DNA of 64,000 nucleotides from Cryoendolithus antarcticus (lineage: Eukaryota; Ascomycota; Dothideomycetes; Cladosporiales; Cladosporiaceae). Numbering within the stretch: position 1 is the stretch's first letter; every line of letters starts with the position of its first letter. The DNA lies in contig NAJO01000019.1 in NCBI GenBank assembly GCA_002077065.1, positions 744,001-808,000 of the forward strand. Direction: 5' to 3'. The notes below the pieces were generated by a model that saw only the letters and a program-made list of their open reading frames with translations, was not told the DNA's origin and did no database searches. Shown here in pieces: positions 11,799 to 22,476 of the stretch. Made by a program: the position numbers and the translations under genes.

Positions 11799-12464
11799 AG
11801 TGGAAAAATTGTAACAGCACTAAATCGAGAGGACGAAAGAGATGCAGGAATAGGAAGATACAAAGCCTTGTATACTCACCCGGCTTGCTTAATCGAGAGA
11901 AGCTTTCCCACGTGCCGGTCATATTGCTACGGTGACAGGAGGCTAGGACGCATGGTGACGACTTGGACGGCAGACATCGTATTCTCCAGCCACCGGCAGT
12001 CAGCTCTAGAGGTTAAGTTCTACGTGAGGAGTCGAGCGATGATGGAGATGGAAGACGGAAGGTGCGGTGCAACCAACCCCACAGATTCTCCGCACGCGTG
12101 GTTTTAGCCGAGATCGTATTGAACGGCATTGACTTCACCATTGACTTCAGGATCGTGCTTCGACACTGACTTTCACGATGATCAGTCTCCTGCGAATATT
12201 GACCGCTCCGCAACAATGAACGCTTAGTCGAAATGTTGTCGAGGTTCGCAATCACAAGCAGATTTCGTTGAGCACGTGGAGGTCCATCTCGCCGAGAGGT
12301 AGTAGTTGAGGGAAGACGTCGCGACGCAGTCAATGGTAGCACAGGAAACCTTCAAAATCTTGTGAGATGTGGAGGTAGCCTTCTCATACCTGCTAGGTAA
12401 TTTCTCCGCCGGTCTCAAGGCTGGAGCCGCACTTCGATGCATTTTCGATCTCGTACTCCTCCCG
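11799..12464. other. Intergenic, esterase promoter side
   Basis: 666 bp between two genes on the same strand. No gene or motif recognised. Confidence 0.5.
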
Positions 12465-14483
12465 TTACCGCCAACCCTGACTGCTGCTCCTATGATCCTC
12501 CGCACTCATGCTCTCGAAGCTCATCTCCCATTCATCGACCTCCTCAAATTTCTGCCTGACAGACTCGAGCTCCTTGCTCTGTACCAGTCCACTAAATGTG
12601 GCAGTACTGTCATGCAGACCCGTGACTTCCTCATCCTCCTCATCCACGTCGTAATCTTCGTTCTCCTTGTCAGCCGCGGCAGGGGTAGCTGGTTTGCGAC
12701 CGTACGTCCTAGCAGGTTTGGCAGACTTGTTGGCAGCTGCAGTAGACTTGCGAGCTGAGAGTGGTGCTCGCGACGGTCGTACTTTGGCTTTGATCTTTTT
12801 GCTCTTGACTGGCGTGGCTTTGACAGTGCGTCTTCGTCTTGCACCGCGGTCTTCAGCCTCAGCATCCTCGTCTGCGGCGGACTCGTCTGCCTCTCCGCTA
12901 TCAGATGGTATGTCATACTCAGTCTGCTTTGCTTTCGAACGAGGAGGTGCTTTCCGCTTCGGCAGGAGTGACTGCAGTGTTGCGGTCGAGACGGTCTTTG
13001 CCTTTGCCTTCGTCTGTGGAGCTCGTGACCGGGGAGGAGGCGAAACTTGAGTCAATGGGTCGGCATATATGTCTGTACCCTGCGTACTTGTCTCGGCAGG
13101 CGGAGTCGGACTGCTGATGGGCTCTGCTAGTGTAGCGTGGTGCGCTTCGTACACTGTGTCCAGAGGGTTGGACGGGAGGTCATCATCCCCGTCAAGCTGC
13201 TGCTCCTCGGTGGATGGTATGGCAAGCTCAGCGCGCGACAGCGCTGGCTGCTTCGTCGATGAGGATGGTTCGGTAGGTGGCGTGGACGACGGTGCTAGTG
13301 ACGAGTTCAGGACTTGAATATCAGATGTGGCCTGAAGTGGGAGTGGCGAATGTCGCCGAGCTGATGACTGGACCTGCTCTGGCAGGTAAATTTCGTCGTC
13401 GTGAGATTGATGCTCGGTCACCTGTTCACTACGCGGCTTATGTCGCTTCGAACTCAGCGAACTAAGTGACGAGCCTCCGCCTTCGACCTGGTCTGACTTC
13501 CGCTTCTTGGTGTTTGCAGTCGATACACGTGCAGCGGCCTTAAGAGGGGTCGAGCGACGAGGTGCCTTGCTTGACCGTTTCGCCTTTGCCAGATGCGCAG
13601 GCGTTCCCTCAGCCTCGGGAGCAAAGTCCTCTTCATCGCCACTCTCAATCTCAATATCGAACACACTCGGATCCTCCTCGACTTGCGGATGGGCGTGCAA
13701 GAGTGATGGTCGTGCACTTGCAGTGCGATTCTGTACCATTGCGAGCATGCTGCCCTGTCGCGGCCTGCGCTTGAAATTCTTCAGCGCGAGCACACTATGT
13801 TCCGCTGCTGGTGTAGGCTGCGGTCGTAGAACAGAAGAAGGAGCAGCGACCGACGTGCGTTTTTGCAGTGACTGCAGCTTGCCAGGAGGTGGAGGCGAGG
13901 GCGAAATTGAGAACTCCGAGCGTTCCGGGACCGCACCTTTCGATCTTCGCTGCCCCGGTAGCGGATCTGATGATGTTTCGATAGCATCGACTTCGTGCTG
14001 TGCGATCTTCAGCCCTGCAGTCCTACCTTTGCGTGCAGGCTGTGCGGGCTGCTTCACACTTGGCAGCGATATCCTTGCTGTGCTCTCGCGTGGCGCATTC
14101 CGTGCCATGCTTAGCTGTCGACCCCTCGGCTTCGCAGTAGCAGGCAGTAGACTATCACTCTTTGCCAGTTCGTCGGTCGTCATGACAGGATCAGTAAGTA
14201 TGACTCCAGCTTCGGTCGCCACTGCCTCCGGCGCATCGCTCGTTCCAAGCCCACCAGCCATGACCAGTGTCGCCTCATCTTGCGCGGCGCCGCGCCGCCC
14301 TGCCCGGCGGGGCTTCACAGCATCTTTGATGAAGTCTCGGTGATCGCTCTCCAGCGCTGTATCTCTTGCGCGTGTCGACTTGGTGACATTCGTTTTTTCC
14401 TTGAGTGCCGTTCGCGTCTTCGCTGCTGGTTTCGTCGCGATCGTGCTGGGAGGCGCGACAGGAGCTCCGCGCAGTCGAGCCAT
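12465..14483 (-). CDS. Unrecognised disordered nuclear-type protein with an acidic/aromatic tail
   Basis: Not recognised. Single exon, 672 residues, very rich in Lys/Arg, Ser, Ala and Pro with many S/T-P sites and basic clusters (KKRKS, KSKKIKAK, RRRR), so a nuclear location is likely (inference). Almost all of it is low complexity. The exceptions are near the end: a TYGRK motif (about residue 600) and a compact tail with FSGLVQSKELESVRQKFEEV followed by DEWEMSFESM, which looks like a short binding helix. The start is supported by a first ATG soon after the divergent promoter shared with the zinc chaperone gene. It could be a chromatin or repair scaffold; no function is claimed. Confidence 0.75.
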   Translation of the reverse strand: MARLRGAPVAPPSTIATKPAAKTRTALKEKTNVTKSTRARDTALESDHRDFIKDAVKPRRAGRRGAAQDEATLVMAGGLGTSDAPEAVATEAGVILTDPVMTTDELAKSDSLLPATAKPRGRQLSMARNAPRESTARISLPSVKQPAQPARKGRTAGLKIAQHEVDAIETSSDPLPGQRRSKGAVPERSEFSISPSPPPPGKLQSLQKRTSVAAPSSVLRPQPTPAAEHSVLALKNFKRRPRQGSMLAMVQNRTASARPSLLHAHPQVEEDPSVFDIEIESGDEEDFAPEAEGTPAHLAKAKRSSKAPRRSTPLKAAARVSTANTKKRKSDQVEGGGSSLSSLSSKRHKPRSEQVTEHQSHDDEIYLPEQVQSSARRHSPLPLQATSDIQVLNSSLAPSSTPPTEPSSSTKQPALSRAELAIPSTEEQQLDGDDDLPSNPLDTVYEAHHATLAEPISSPTPPAETSTQGTDIYADPLTQVSPPPRSRAPQTKAKAKTVSTATLQSLLPKRKAPPRSKAKQTEYDIPSDSGEADESAADEDAEAEDRGARRRRTVKATPVKSKKIKAKVRPSRAPLSARKSTAAANKSAKPARTYGRKPATPAAADKENEDYDVDEEDEEVTGLHDSTATFSGLVQSKELESVRQKFEEVDEWEMSFESMSAEDHRSSSQGWR

Positions 14484-14833
14484 CTTATTTATTCAGCGCA
14501 TCTGTGTCTCGGCCTAGCGATAGCGATGGGCAGATGATCGCAGGTGTTGATTGCAACAATGTTCGATTTGATGACGGAGTCGCGTCTGGCACGCGTCGAA
14601 CAACAAGCCTCGAAAACGCCAAGACTTGCATCCTCGCGGAGTCACATGAGCGATGATGGACTTCACCTGGCTCTCCTTCATTCACAAAGTTCAGCCAAAG
14701 TTCGACTGGTCCAGACGCTGACCCATCTAGAACCTCTGTCAGCTCGATATTAGAGAGAAGCCATTAGCTGCGACGGCATCAAGTGGAGTGGCATCTACAT
14801 GAGCCCCAAGATCGAAGGAGGGGCAGTACAGTA
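14484..14833. promoter_or_regulatory. Divergent promoter region
   Basis: 350 bp between the start codons of the disordered protein (minus) and the zinc chaperone (plus). No element picked out with confidence. Confidence 0.5.
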
Positions 14834-16189
14834 ATGGAAGACGACGACGAAGTACCAGACCTGGTGGACGCAAATGGCGCTCCAAGCAATATTAATGCAC
14901 AGGCAGATGCTGAACAGCTGTCCAAGGTACCTATTACTATCATTACAGGTACGTTCTCATTCTTCGCTCTCTCTATACGTCTCTCTCTCTGTCCTTCCCT
15001 ACTCCGTCATAGTTCCCGAAGGCGAGGCCCGTGATCATTGGGCCAGGCATCTAGAGGTACCAGGCTATACAAATCAGTAGGTAGGTAGCGTCAACAAAAT
15101 AGCACCTATACCCTTTGCCACTAACACTCCAGCTCAGGCTACCTAGGCGCCGGCAAATCCACCCTCCTTGAATACATCCTGACAGCCCAACATTCCAAGA
15201 AAATCGCTGTCATCTTGAACGAATTTGGCGACACAGCCTCCCTCGAGAAGCCCATCTCAATCTCTCAGGACTCAGCCACAGTATCCGAATGGCTCAATCT
15301 AGCCAACGGCTGTATTTGCTGCTCCGTGAAGGACACTGGCGTAGCTGCCTTGGAGTCTTTGATGGAGCGGCGAGGAGCGTTTGATTATATCCTGCTTGAA
15401 ACTACCGGGCTAGCGGATCCCGGCAACATTGCCCCGATCTTTTGGCTTGATGATGCGCTCGGAAGCTCGATCTATCTAGATGGCATCGTGACGATGGTTG
15501 ATGCTAAGAACCTATTGAGGGAGCTTGATGCACCTGTGGGGGAAGGAGAGGTCGTTGACGAGCACCCAAATCATGACCATGCCGGACCTAGGCTTTCTGT
15601 AGCGCACCTGCAGATCAGTCATGCGGATGTGGTGATTATCAACAAGACTGACTTGGTGTCGTCTGCGGAGCTTGAGACTGTGGAGCAGAGGGTGCAGAGT
15701 ATCAACAGCCTCGCCAGAGTGCACAAGACTTCCCACAGCGTTGTACCCTCGCTGTCTGGACTCGTGCTGGATCTAGCAGCGTACTCGAGCGTTACGACAG
15801 ATAGCCTGGACTTTGCCGCAAAGGGACACAGTCATCTGGACCCATCCATCGGGACCGTCACGGTGGAACTTCCGCCACTGGACGAAGCTGGACTAGTAGC
15901 GCTTGATGGCTGGCTTAGGGCAGTACTATGGGACAGCCGGCTCCCTCAATTTGAAAAGCTCGACGGTTGGGAGATGCATCGGACGAAAGGTCGGATTGTA
16001 ACAGCAGATGGCAAGGTGAAGATGCTGCAGGGCGTGAGGGAGATCTTCGACTTGTTGGATCATGCCGAGGGTGATGCTGGAGCAGAAGAAGGAAGAATCG
16101 TGTTCATTGGGAAGCATGTCGGGGGAAGTGGAGTTGCAGAGAGCTTTCAACGTAGTCTTGATATGTCTCTGGCTCAAAGGAGCTCCTAA
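14834..16189 (+). CDS. ZNG1: CobW/ZNG1-type zinc metallochaperone GTPase
   Basis: G3E-family GTPase that in other eukaryotes delivers zinc to methionine aminopeptidase 1 in the cytosol. Exon 1 is 14834-14948 and exon 2 is 15138-16189, giving 388 residues; the 189-nt intron (GTACGT...TCAG) is long for this window. Splicing joins ITG to [10 protein letters not shown] and rebuilds the Walker A motif (K45). The CxCC zinc motif NGCICC is at C97/C99/C100; ETTGLADP is the switch II-type motif; INKTDLV gives the guanine-specificity NKxD. A CobW_C domain ends in GRIVFIGK. The acidic start [11 protein letters not shown] resembles the N-terminal partner-binding part of ZNG proteins. An upstream in-frame ATG at 14783 is a less likely start. 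Confidence 0.92.
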
Positions 16190-16363
16190 CACCCGGCGTC
16201 GTTCATCTCCGCTGCTACAGTCATTGCTCAAGTGCGGAGTAAGACCGTCCGCGCTCATGAGATTTCTAATCGTTCAGCTGCGGTGGTAAAGGTGCTCCCG
16301 ACTCTCATGCTGATCGACATAGGCCCTTCTCGCCTCTTCGCACGAAATTGCGTCGACTTCAGC

Positions 16364-18080
16364 TCAAGCGACTTGCTCGCGGTAGAACACAGTGATCATC
16401 CCCCGATCCCCAGTCCCGACGAGCCACTTGCCATCCGCGCTCCAGCTCAGCTGGTTCGTGGCAAAGTGCTCTCTGGAACTCAGCGTCGTGTCTGCAAGGA
16501 CTTCCAGATGCGGTTTCAAAGGCGTGAATGGGTCATCGAGCATGAAGCGCCGTCCGCCAGGAGTCACTGCTGCGTTAGAGACGGATGTCGAAGTTGGAGC
16601 GGCCAGCGTGTTGTTGGGAGATGGGGAGGAGGTGTTCGGCGGTCCTGCTAGAAGTTCAGTAGGGTGCAGATCGCGAACACGTTGATACATGAGTCCTACC
16701 AGTGCCCTCACTACTCGCGACACTAGACTCTCGTCGCAGTCCTCCCAGACGATCCAGGGCACTCGCACCACCTCTGAGCTTCTTTGGTCTGCCACGCACG
16801 CTCTTGGCGCCACGTGTTGGCCTCGGATACTCTCCCGGCTCTTCGCCTTCTTCGCAACGCTGTAGGTCCCAGAAGAGGTACTTAGACTCCTCTGTACCCA
16901 TCACCAGGATCGGCCGCGTATTGGTCTCAGGTCTGTGCAAAAACCCGAAGCGATGATAGAAACGCGATGTATGGTCAGTCTTGAATGTCAAGAGACGATG
17001 AAAGCCGCGTGACTCTGGTGTGTGGTGGAATGCAGACCTCGTGTATAGGCCTGGGTATGGCACAGCTGGCTTCGCCGGGGCTGGAGCATCTGAGTCGAAG
17101 CCATCGATCTGCCAAAGCAGGATCTCGTTCCTGACGCTTTTGTCATTGCTTCCTCGGGCTGCACGAGATAGTATGAGATCACCATACCAGTCCAGGCTGT
17201 CTACGAAGTTGAAGTGCACTTCCTCCGTGATGAACGCCGGGTAGGTAACAAGGAGTGGCTCTTGATCTCTTGCATACGCTTCGTTGACCTCGGCCTCCGT
17301 TGGGATGGCCCAGAGTGCGATAGCAGTGTCCATAGCACTGGAGAGCAGCCAACGGCCGTTGGGGTGAAATGCTAAGGCCAGCAGCGGCTGCTTGTGACCC
17401 TGCCCAGCTAGAATCGCGATGCATGGTTGCTTCTCGTACTTAGCGTCTAAGTTCCAAAGACGGACAGTGTAGTCTTCTGATGCAGAGGCAATGACTGATG
17501 GTTTGGTCGGACACGTCTGAAGATCGTTGATCGCTTTTCCGTGGCCGGAGATCGTACGAGCGACCTTGTCATGTTCGACGTCGTATATCAGGATGGACTT
17601 TGGCATCAGACCTGCGGCGCAGAGTAGAGGTCGCCCATGATGATCCTGGGTCCAGCAGATACTGTTGAGGCTTCTTGCTGGGTCTGCGTCGCGCCACCAG
17701 CGTGTGATCTCGAACGGTGGGTCCGCGTTCAGTTTCGTGCGGCACACGAAGACCTGCTTCCCGTGAGCAATGATTTCCGACTTCTCTGGTGTTTGACTTA
17801 CATTGCGTCCACCGACTAGCGCGAAGACGGAATTGCCATCAGGGCTTTCGTGCGGCCAGAAGCGCACATCGAAGATTTCTTGACCTAGACAGGCATAAAG
17901 TCAGGATCATGTTGGTATGGACCATGTTACCCAGCGATGCGAATTCGTACTTGCTTCTGCGTCTCCCGTCGCCTGTCATTCATGTCAACATCAATGCCCG
18001 CTATCCATCGAACGCTCCAATCGTTATAGACTCACACCCAACTTCCCGCACCACAGAATCGAAGGAAACACCTCAGGCAT
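16364..18080 (-). CDS. EED: Polycomb EED homologue (PRC2 WD40 subunit)
   Basis: WD40 propeller subunit of Polycomb repressive complex 2, needed for H3K27 methylation in facultative heterochromatin. Five exons give 501 residues: 18080-18038, 17972-17931, 17884-17802, 17753-16700 and 16647-16364; the sum is an exact codon multiple. Diagnostic stretches are EIFDVRFWPH, FALVGGRN|VFVCRT across intron 3, GHGKAINDLQTCP, ASASEDYTVRLWNL, SSAMDTAIALWAI and, most telling, the segment FNFVDSLDWYGDLILS, and a closing blade LSWSADGKWLVGTGD. Intron 3 (17801-17754) is 48 nt and stop-free, so it is easily missed. A basic low-complexity insert lies before the last blade (RGRPKKLRGG). Exon 1 is the weakest call because its donor is GTGTGA, not GTGAGT. 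Confidence 0.9.
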
Positions 18081-20200
18081 CCTCGTCTTGCCTCATACTC
18101 CTCCACTACAGCACCACCTCACGCAATAGCCTTTCAATCTGCATGCACACCTCACTACCCAACGAAGCGGCACCCGCGTCACACGCAAACGTTCGGTTCC
18201 AAATCCACGGCGTGGCTGCAGCTAAGCGACGCGGTACTGTGCCGCTACATGCAGCGCGCTCGAAGCGTGGCAGTTCTGATGAATAGGGAGCGGGTGTGAC
18301 GTATAAAGGCGGAGGAATCGGCGATGGGAAACATGAGACTTGAGGGCGATGGGCTGATGGATTGCATGTGAGGTTCTGTAGGGCTTGGCGGTGAGATGTC
18401 TGAATGGCAACGACAAGAGTGCACGATAAAGCCAAAGTACACGTGCTATCTAGTGGTCATCGGAGCGACGAGGATGTGATTACTTGCTGGTCCATGGAGC
18501 AGACCAGCAGAAGCTGCAAGGAGAAGCACAGTGAAGTCGGACCTGAGGCCGGGCCCGCTATGGCATTGCTGCGCCGCTGTCAAGCTGATGTATTACACGT
18601 AGCGCCGACGTCCGCAGTGTTTCGACTCTTTGTCGCAGTCAGCCCACCGCACCAATGATCAAGCCTGATTAGAGCCTACTGCGCCAGAACAGGCAAATGC
18701 CAGAGAGTGCTTGCAGTGAGAACACTTCGCGGTACAGACTCGGAGTAGCACTCCGCCAGCGGCTCTTGGATTCCGACGGGTCTTCCCTGATTACAACCTT
18801 ATATCAGAGAAGTGCAGGCGAGGATTTGATTCTTCTAGGCCTTTACATGAAATAACAGGTAAGATTGCAGACCATACTGTGAGAGTCTCCACAGTGACAA
18901 TGAGCAAACTCAATACTGAAGGGCATCTTCAGTGGGTAAATTATACCCAGTACCATGCCTATGCTCGGCATGCGCACTACCGGGTCTCGGCATCTCCTCT
19001 GTTCCACGGCGGTGACGTTCCCGGGGCGGACACGGCTTTCACCTCGAATGCCGTAAGCGACAGGACTGTAAGATAGTGATAGGAGCACATGGCGCGGGGA
19101 TTCTATCATCAAGGCCGTGCTGCGATTAGGCGAACTTCAACCTGCAGTCAGCATTTGAAGTCCCTGCCGCGGTCTGAGGCGACTTGCGGGGTGCATGCTC
19201 GTGTTGAGGCGAGTGTGGTTCGACGAAAGACGTGAACAGGAACGAGACTGGGAATTATTGAGCAGAATGTTGGAAGGCTGACCGCTACATCTGTTGTAAG
19301 GGAAGTTGCGTGTACCAACAGGTGTGTCGATCATCGGTGGAAGTAGTGATACCAGCTCGCTGTTGCGCAGAATCTAGAGCTTTTGCCACTCAAAACTGGT
19401 GACATTACGGGACCTACATTCGGTAGCGAAGCGAGGATCGTTTGGTACTTCATGGCGGCGCTGGAAAGCCAGAAAAATTGCCCGTCGGTGAACCATTGTA
19501 GCACACAGGTGCTCGGCAGTGTTCCGGGGTCGCCACGGATGATCTCTTTCGTGCAGAGCGTGGTAGTGGAGACAAAGATAGCCGTTTAGTGCGTTCACGG
19601 CCCCAGGAGTAAGGTGCCGCCGTTTCCTGCCTCGCACAGACCCTACCTCTGTCTTGCATCAGCCTCTGACTTCGCAGTGTACTTGTACACAGTAGTCACA
19701 CCTCGCGCTGGTAGTACTATACGACTGATTGATAGATCGTCTCGACTGCCATACCTAGCCATTGCTCTGTTCTTTGGTCTGCACCCGCTTGGAATCGCGC
19801 GACCGCCGCTCCATACTCTGCAACGACATCACGACCGCACCTCTGTCGCATAATACCCTCACATATCTCTACTACGACTGCACGACCTCACGATATACTG
19901 GTAGTGGCATTACGATAACGTAACACTCTCATAGCGCTTTGAGGGCGCTGCAAACGTGGTGATAGAGAGCAAGACCCGCCGAACGGGTATAGCGGGCCAT
20001 CTGCGTCTTCTACATTCGCTCGAGATTGTCGCCCCTCGACAAGGACAACCATCAACGCGTCAGTATTTCAGTGAAAACGCCCGGAACGGCTTGCGACTAT
20101 AGTGGTGGGTCCCTCATGAGGGCAGGCGAAGCCGCCGGACTGTCTTTTGTCGAGAGGCAGCGGTGTTATTAGACACTGCGAAAAGATCATAACCGCCACA
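18081..20200. other. Intergenic, 2.1 kb
   Basis: Shared upstream region of EED (minus) and the PAS gene (plus). Small frames only; none looks coding. Confidence 0.6.
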
Positions 20201-21955
20201 ATGGAGACCACATTCATCTCAATTCATGGTATGGCGACACGATCAGACCAAAATATGAGTCAGTGAGCTAACACTATGCAGACCTTACGCCTAATGCCCG
20301 AATATTATACTCGTCAGATTCTGTCATAGACATACTCGGCTACACGCCAGATGAAATCGTCAATCATTCGGCATGGGACTTCTTTCATAAAGATGAGCTA
20401 CCTTACGCAAGGAAGTTCCATGAGCGGAAGGTCAACATGGACAATGCTGCAGTGTTGGCATACTGCAGTGTCAAAACAAAGAAAGGGGACTGGGTAGGCT
20501 GCGAGTGCTGTTTCACGATAGTATACGATGTCATGATCGTGTGCACGAGTATATACCAGCGAGGAGGGAAAGCAGAAGGTCAGTTTTGGTGGAACACGAG
20601 GTGGTCGGTATGCGTACTGACTGAAGGCAGGCCGAGCACTAGCAGCACCCATAGTACGGCGAATGTTTGCCAATTCACCCAAGGACCCTCGATACCACAT
20701 GTTGTCGCACATCTCCGCAAAATTTACACAGCCTTCGAAGGCTCACATACACGAACCTCGGGCAGCGCTCTTCCTCAATCGCTTCACGCGGACACTAACG
20801 ATCATGTACGCGACTAACGGTTTGGAGGAGATCATCGGCATTCCTGCAGAAGCAATGCGAGGCAGAAGCTTCTACTATTGTATAGCAGAGAACTGCTTGC
20901 AAGACGCCGTGAAGTGTTTAGAAAACGCAAAGGGTAACGACTCAATCGCCTACCTACGCTTTTGGTTCAGAGACCCGCGGATAGACGACCCTGCGCCTGA
21001 TCCTATAGACGACAGCGATGATGAGATGACTACTGAAATGTCAGAGGACATGAGCGAAGGCGGCGTTGGTCTAGTCCGACATGATGGCTCCTCCACTGGT
21101 AGCAGTCACAGCAACAATTCCAACGCAATAGACATGGATCTTGACGACGCCGATGAGTACCGCGACCCGAACTCCAGGACCTCATCGGGAGATAGCACAC
21201 GTGCCTCGGACACGCATGAAGCGATCTTCGGCCACGCTCGCGAATCCGACTCCTCCACATCCTCCGCCGTGCCATCTCCGGAACGACAGAACGCGTTTCC
21301 AGCACGAGCGACCATGGACCCAATTGAACTGGAAGCAGTCATCTCTTGTGCCTCAGACGGTCTCGTAGTCTGCCTCCGTCGCGCAAGGCCAATGATCCCG
21401 CACCCTGCTCATCGACCATCGAAGCCAATGTACGCGAACGGCATGTTTGCTGCGCCCTGGGCTGCGCAGCCTGTACTGCCACCCCTCGAGGCTCGACCGA
21501 GAGCAGGCTTTGGTACTGGATTCGCGCCCTCTCTTGGGCCGATGGGTGCGAGACATGACAGCCCACAACGTGCCGGCGGTCCGGAGAGCCACGACTTCAT
21601 GGCTGCGATCCGGGATCAAGCCATCTTCGCATGGGCACTGACGGGCATCAATGGCACGCTGGCAGATGTATCACTCGGGCAACCTGTTGGGTCGGCCACG
21701 CCGGTAGATGGATTCCCAGTCTGGGCCAGTGACGCGAGGAATCGGGCCAACGCTGCGAATGCAGAGAGCAATGGCAGTGGGAAGATGGAGGGAAGCGCTG
21801 GTGTGAGTGCGGAGAGAGGATGGCAGACCAGATTATTCGGCGATCCAGGATTGGCGAGAGTGAGCGTCAACGGAGCGGGTGGTGGATATGGGAACGGAAA
21901 TGGAAATGGAAATGGGAACGGCAACGGATATGGGCAAGGAGGATACTTCCGATGA
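20201..21955 (+). CDS. Twin-PAS domain protein
   Basis: Fungal PAS sensor-type protein of 549 residues in three exons: 20201-20228, 20282-20578 and 20631-21955; introns are 53 and 52 nt. The first PAS domain is at about residues 5-105 (LYSSDSVIDILGYTPDEIV, WDFFHKDEL). The second is at about 150-225 (FTRTLTIMYATNGLEEIIG, GRSFYYCI, SIAYLRFWFRDP). An acidic, Ser-rich linker follows, then a Gly/Asn tail made of GN dipeptides. No kinase, GATA or basic helix-loop-helix part is visible and there is no LOV-type GXNCRFLQ flavin motif, so blue-light sensing is unlikely. The family is broadly kept in filamentous fungi (from memory); its role is not known to me. Exon 1 has only 28 coding bases and is easy to miss. 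Confidence 0.87.
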
Positions 21956-22476
21956 GAAGGCCCTTCAGGCACAGGCAGTCAAGAGAGGAATGGAGCCCGA
22001 ACGAACGGAGCCCAAGTAAGTGAAAATTGGGACCGTGAGCGCCAGGATGGGCTGACGAGAACGACCACTGGACTGGAACACCGCGACAGCAGTGCTCGCG
22101 GTCATCGCCCAGCTCGAGGCGTTGATGGAATTATGAGACGAGAGCAAATCTGCACCGGCGCAACGCAGGGACCGGGGCCTGGGCAAAGGAAGGATATACC
22201 AAGCATGTTATTTTCTGGCGCTACTTTACGAACCACGATGGGCGGGCATGTAGTCGTACAGGGGCGCAGATCGGGAATGCTCTGCCGGCTGAAGCGAAGC
22301 GGTTGAGTAAGCGCTTGGAAGAGGACCCTGCGGAATGCGAGAGGACGCTCGAGTGGAGGGAGACATCTGTCGCTAGGATGGTGCCCAGATAGTTGAGAGT
22401 ATACGCAGCTGAAGAAAGCTATGCAACACTATGACCTACGCGATGCCTGACGGGGTATATCTATCGAGCTGCGCTC
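21956..22476. other. Intergenic between convergent genes
   Basis: 521 bp between the 3' ends of the PAS gene and the MFS gene. Nothing recognised. Confidence 0.5.

Noticed and set aside
13507..14343. 278-codon plus-strand frame
   Set aside because: Antisense shadow of the basic disordered gene on the minus strand; Ser/Ala/Cys-rich artefact.
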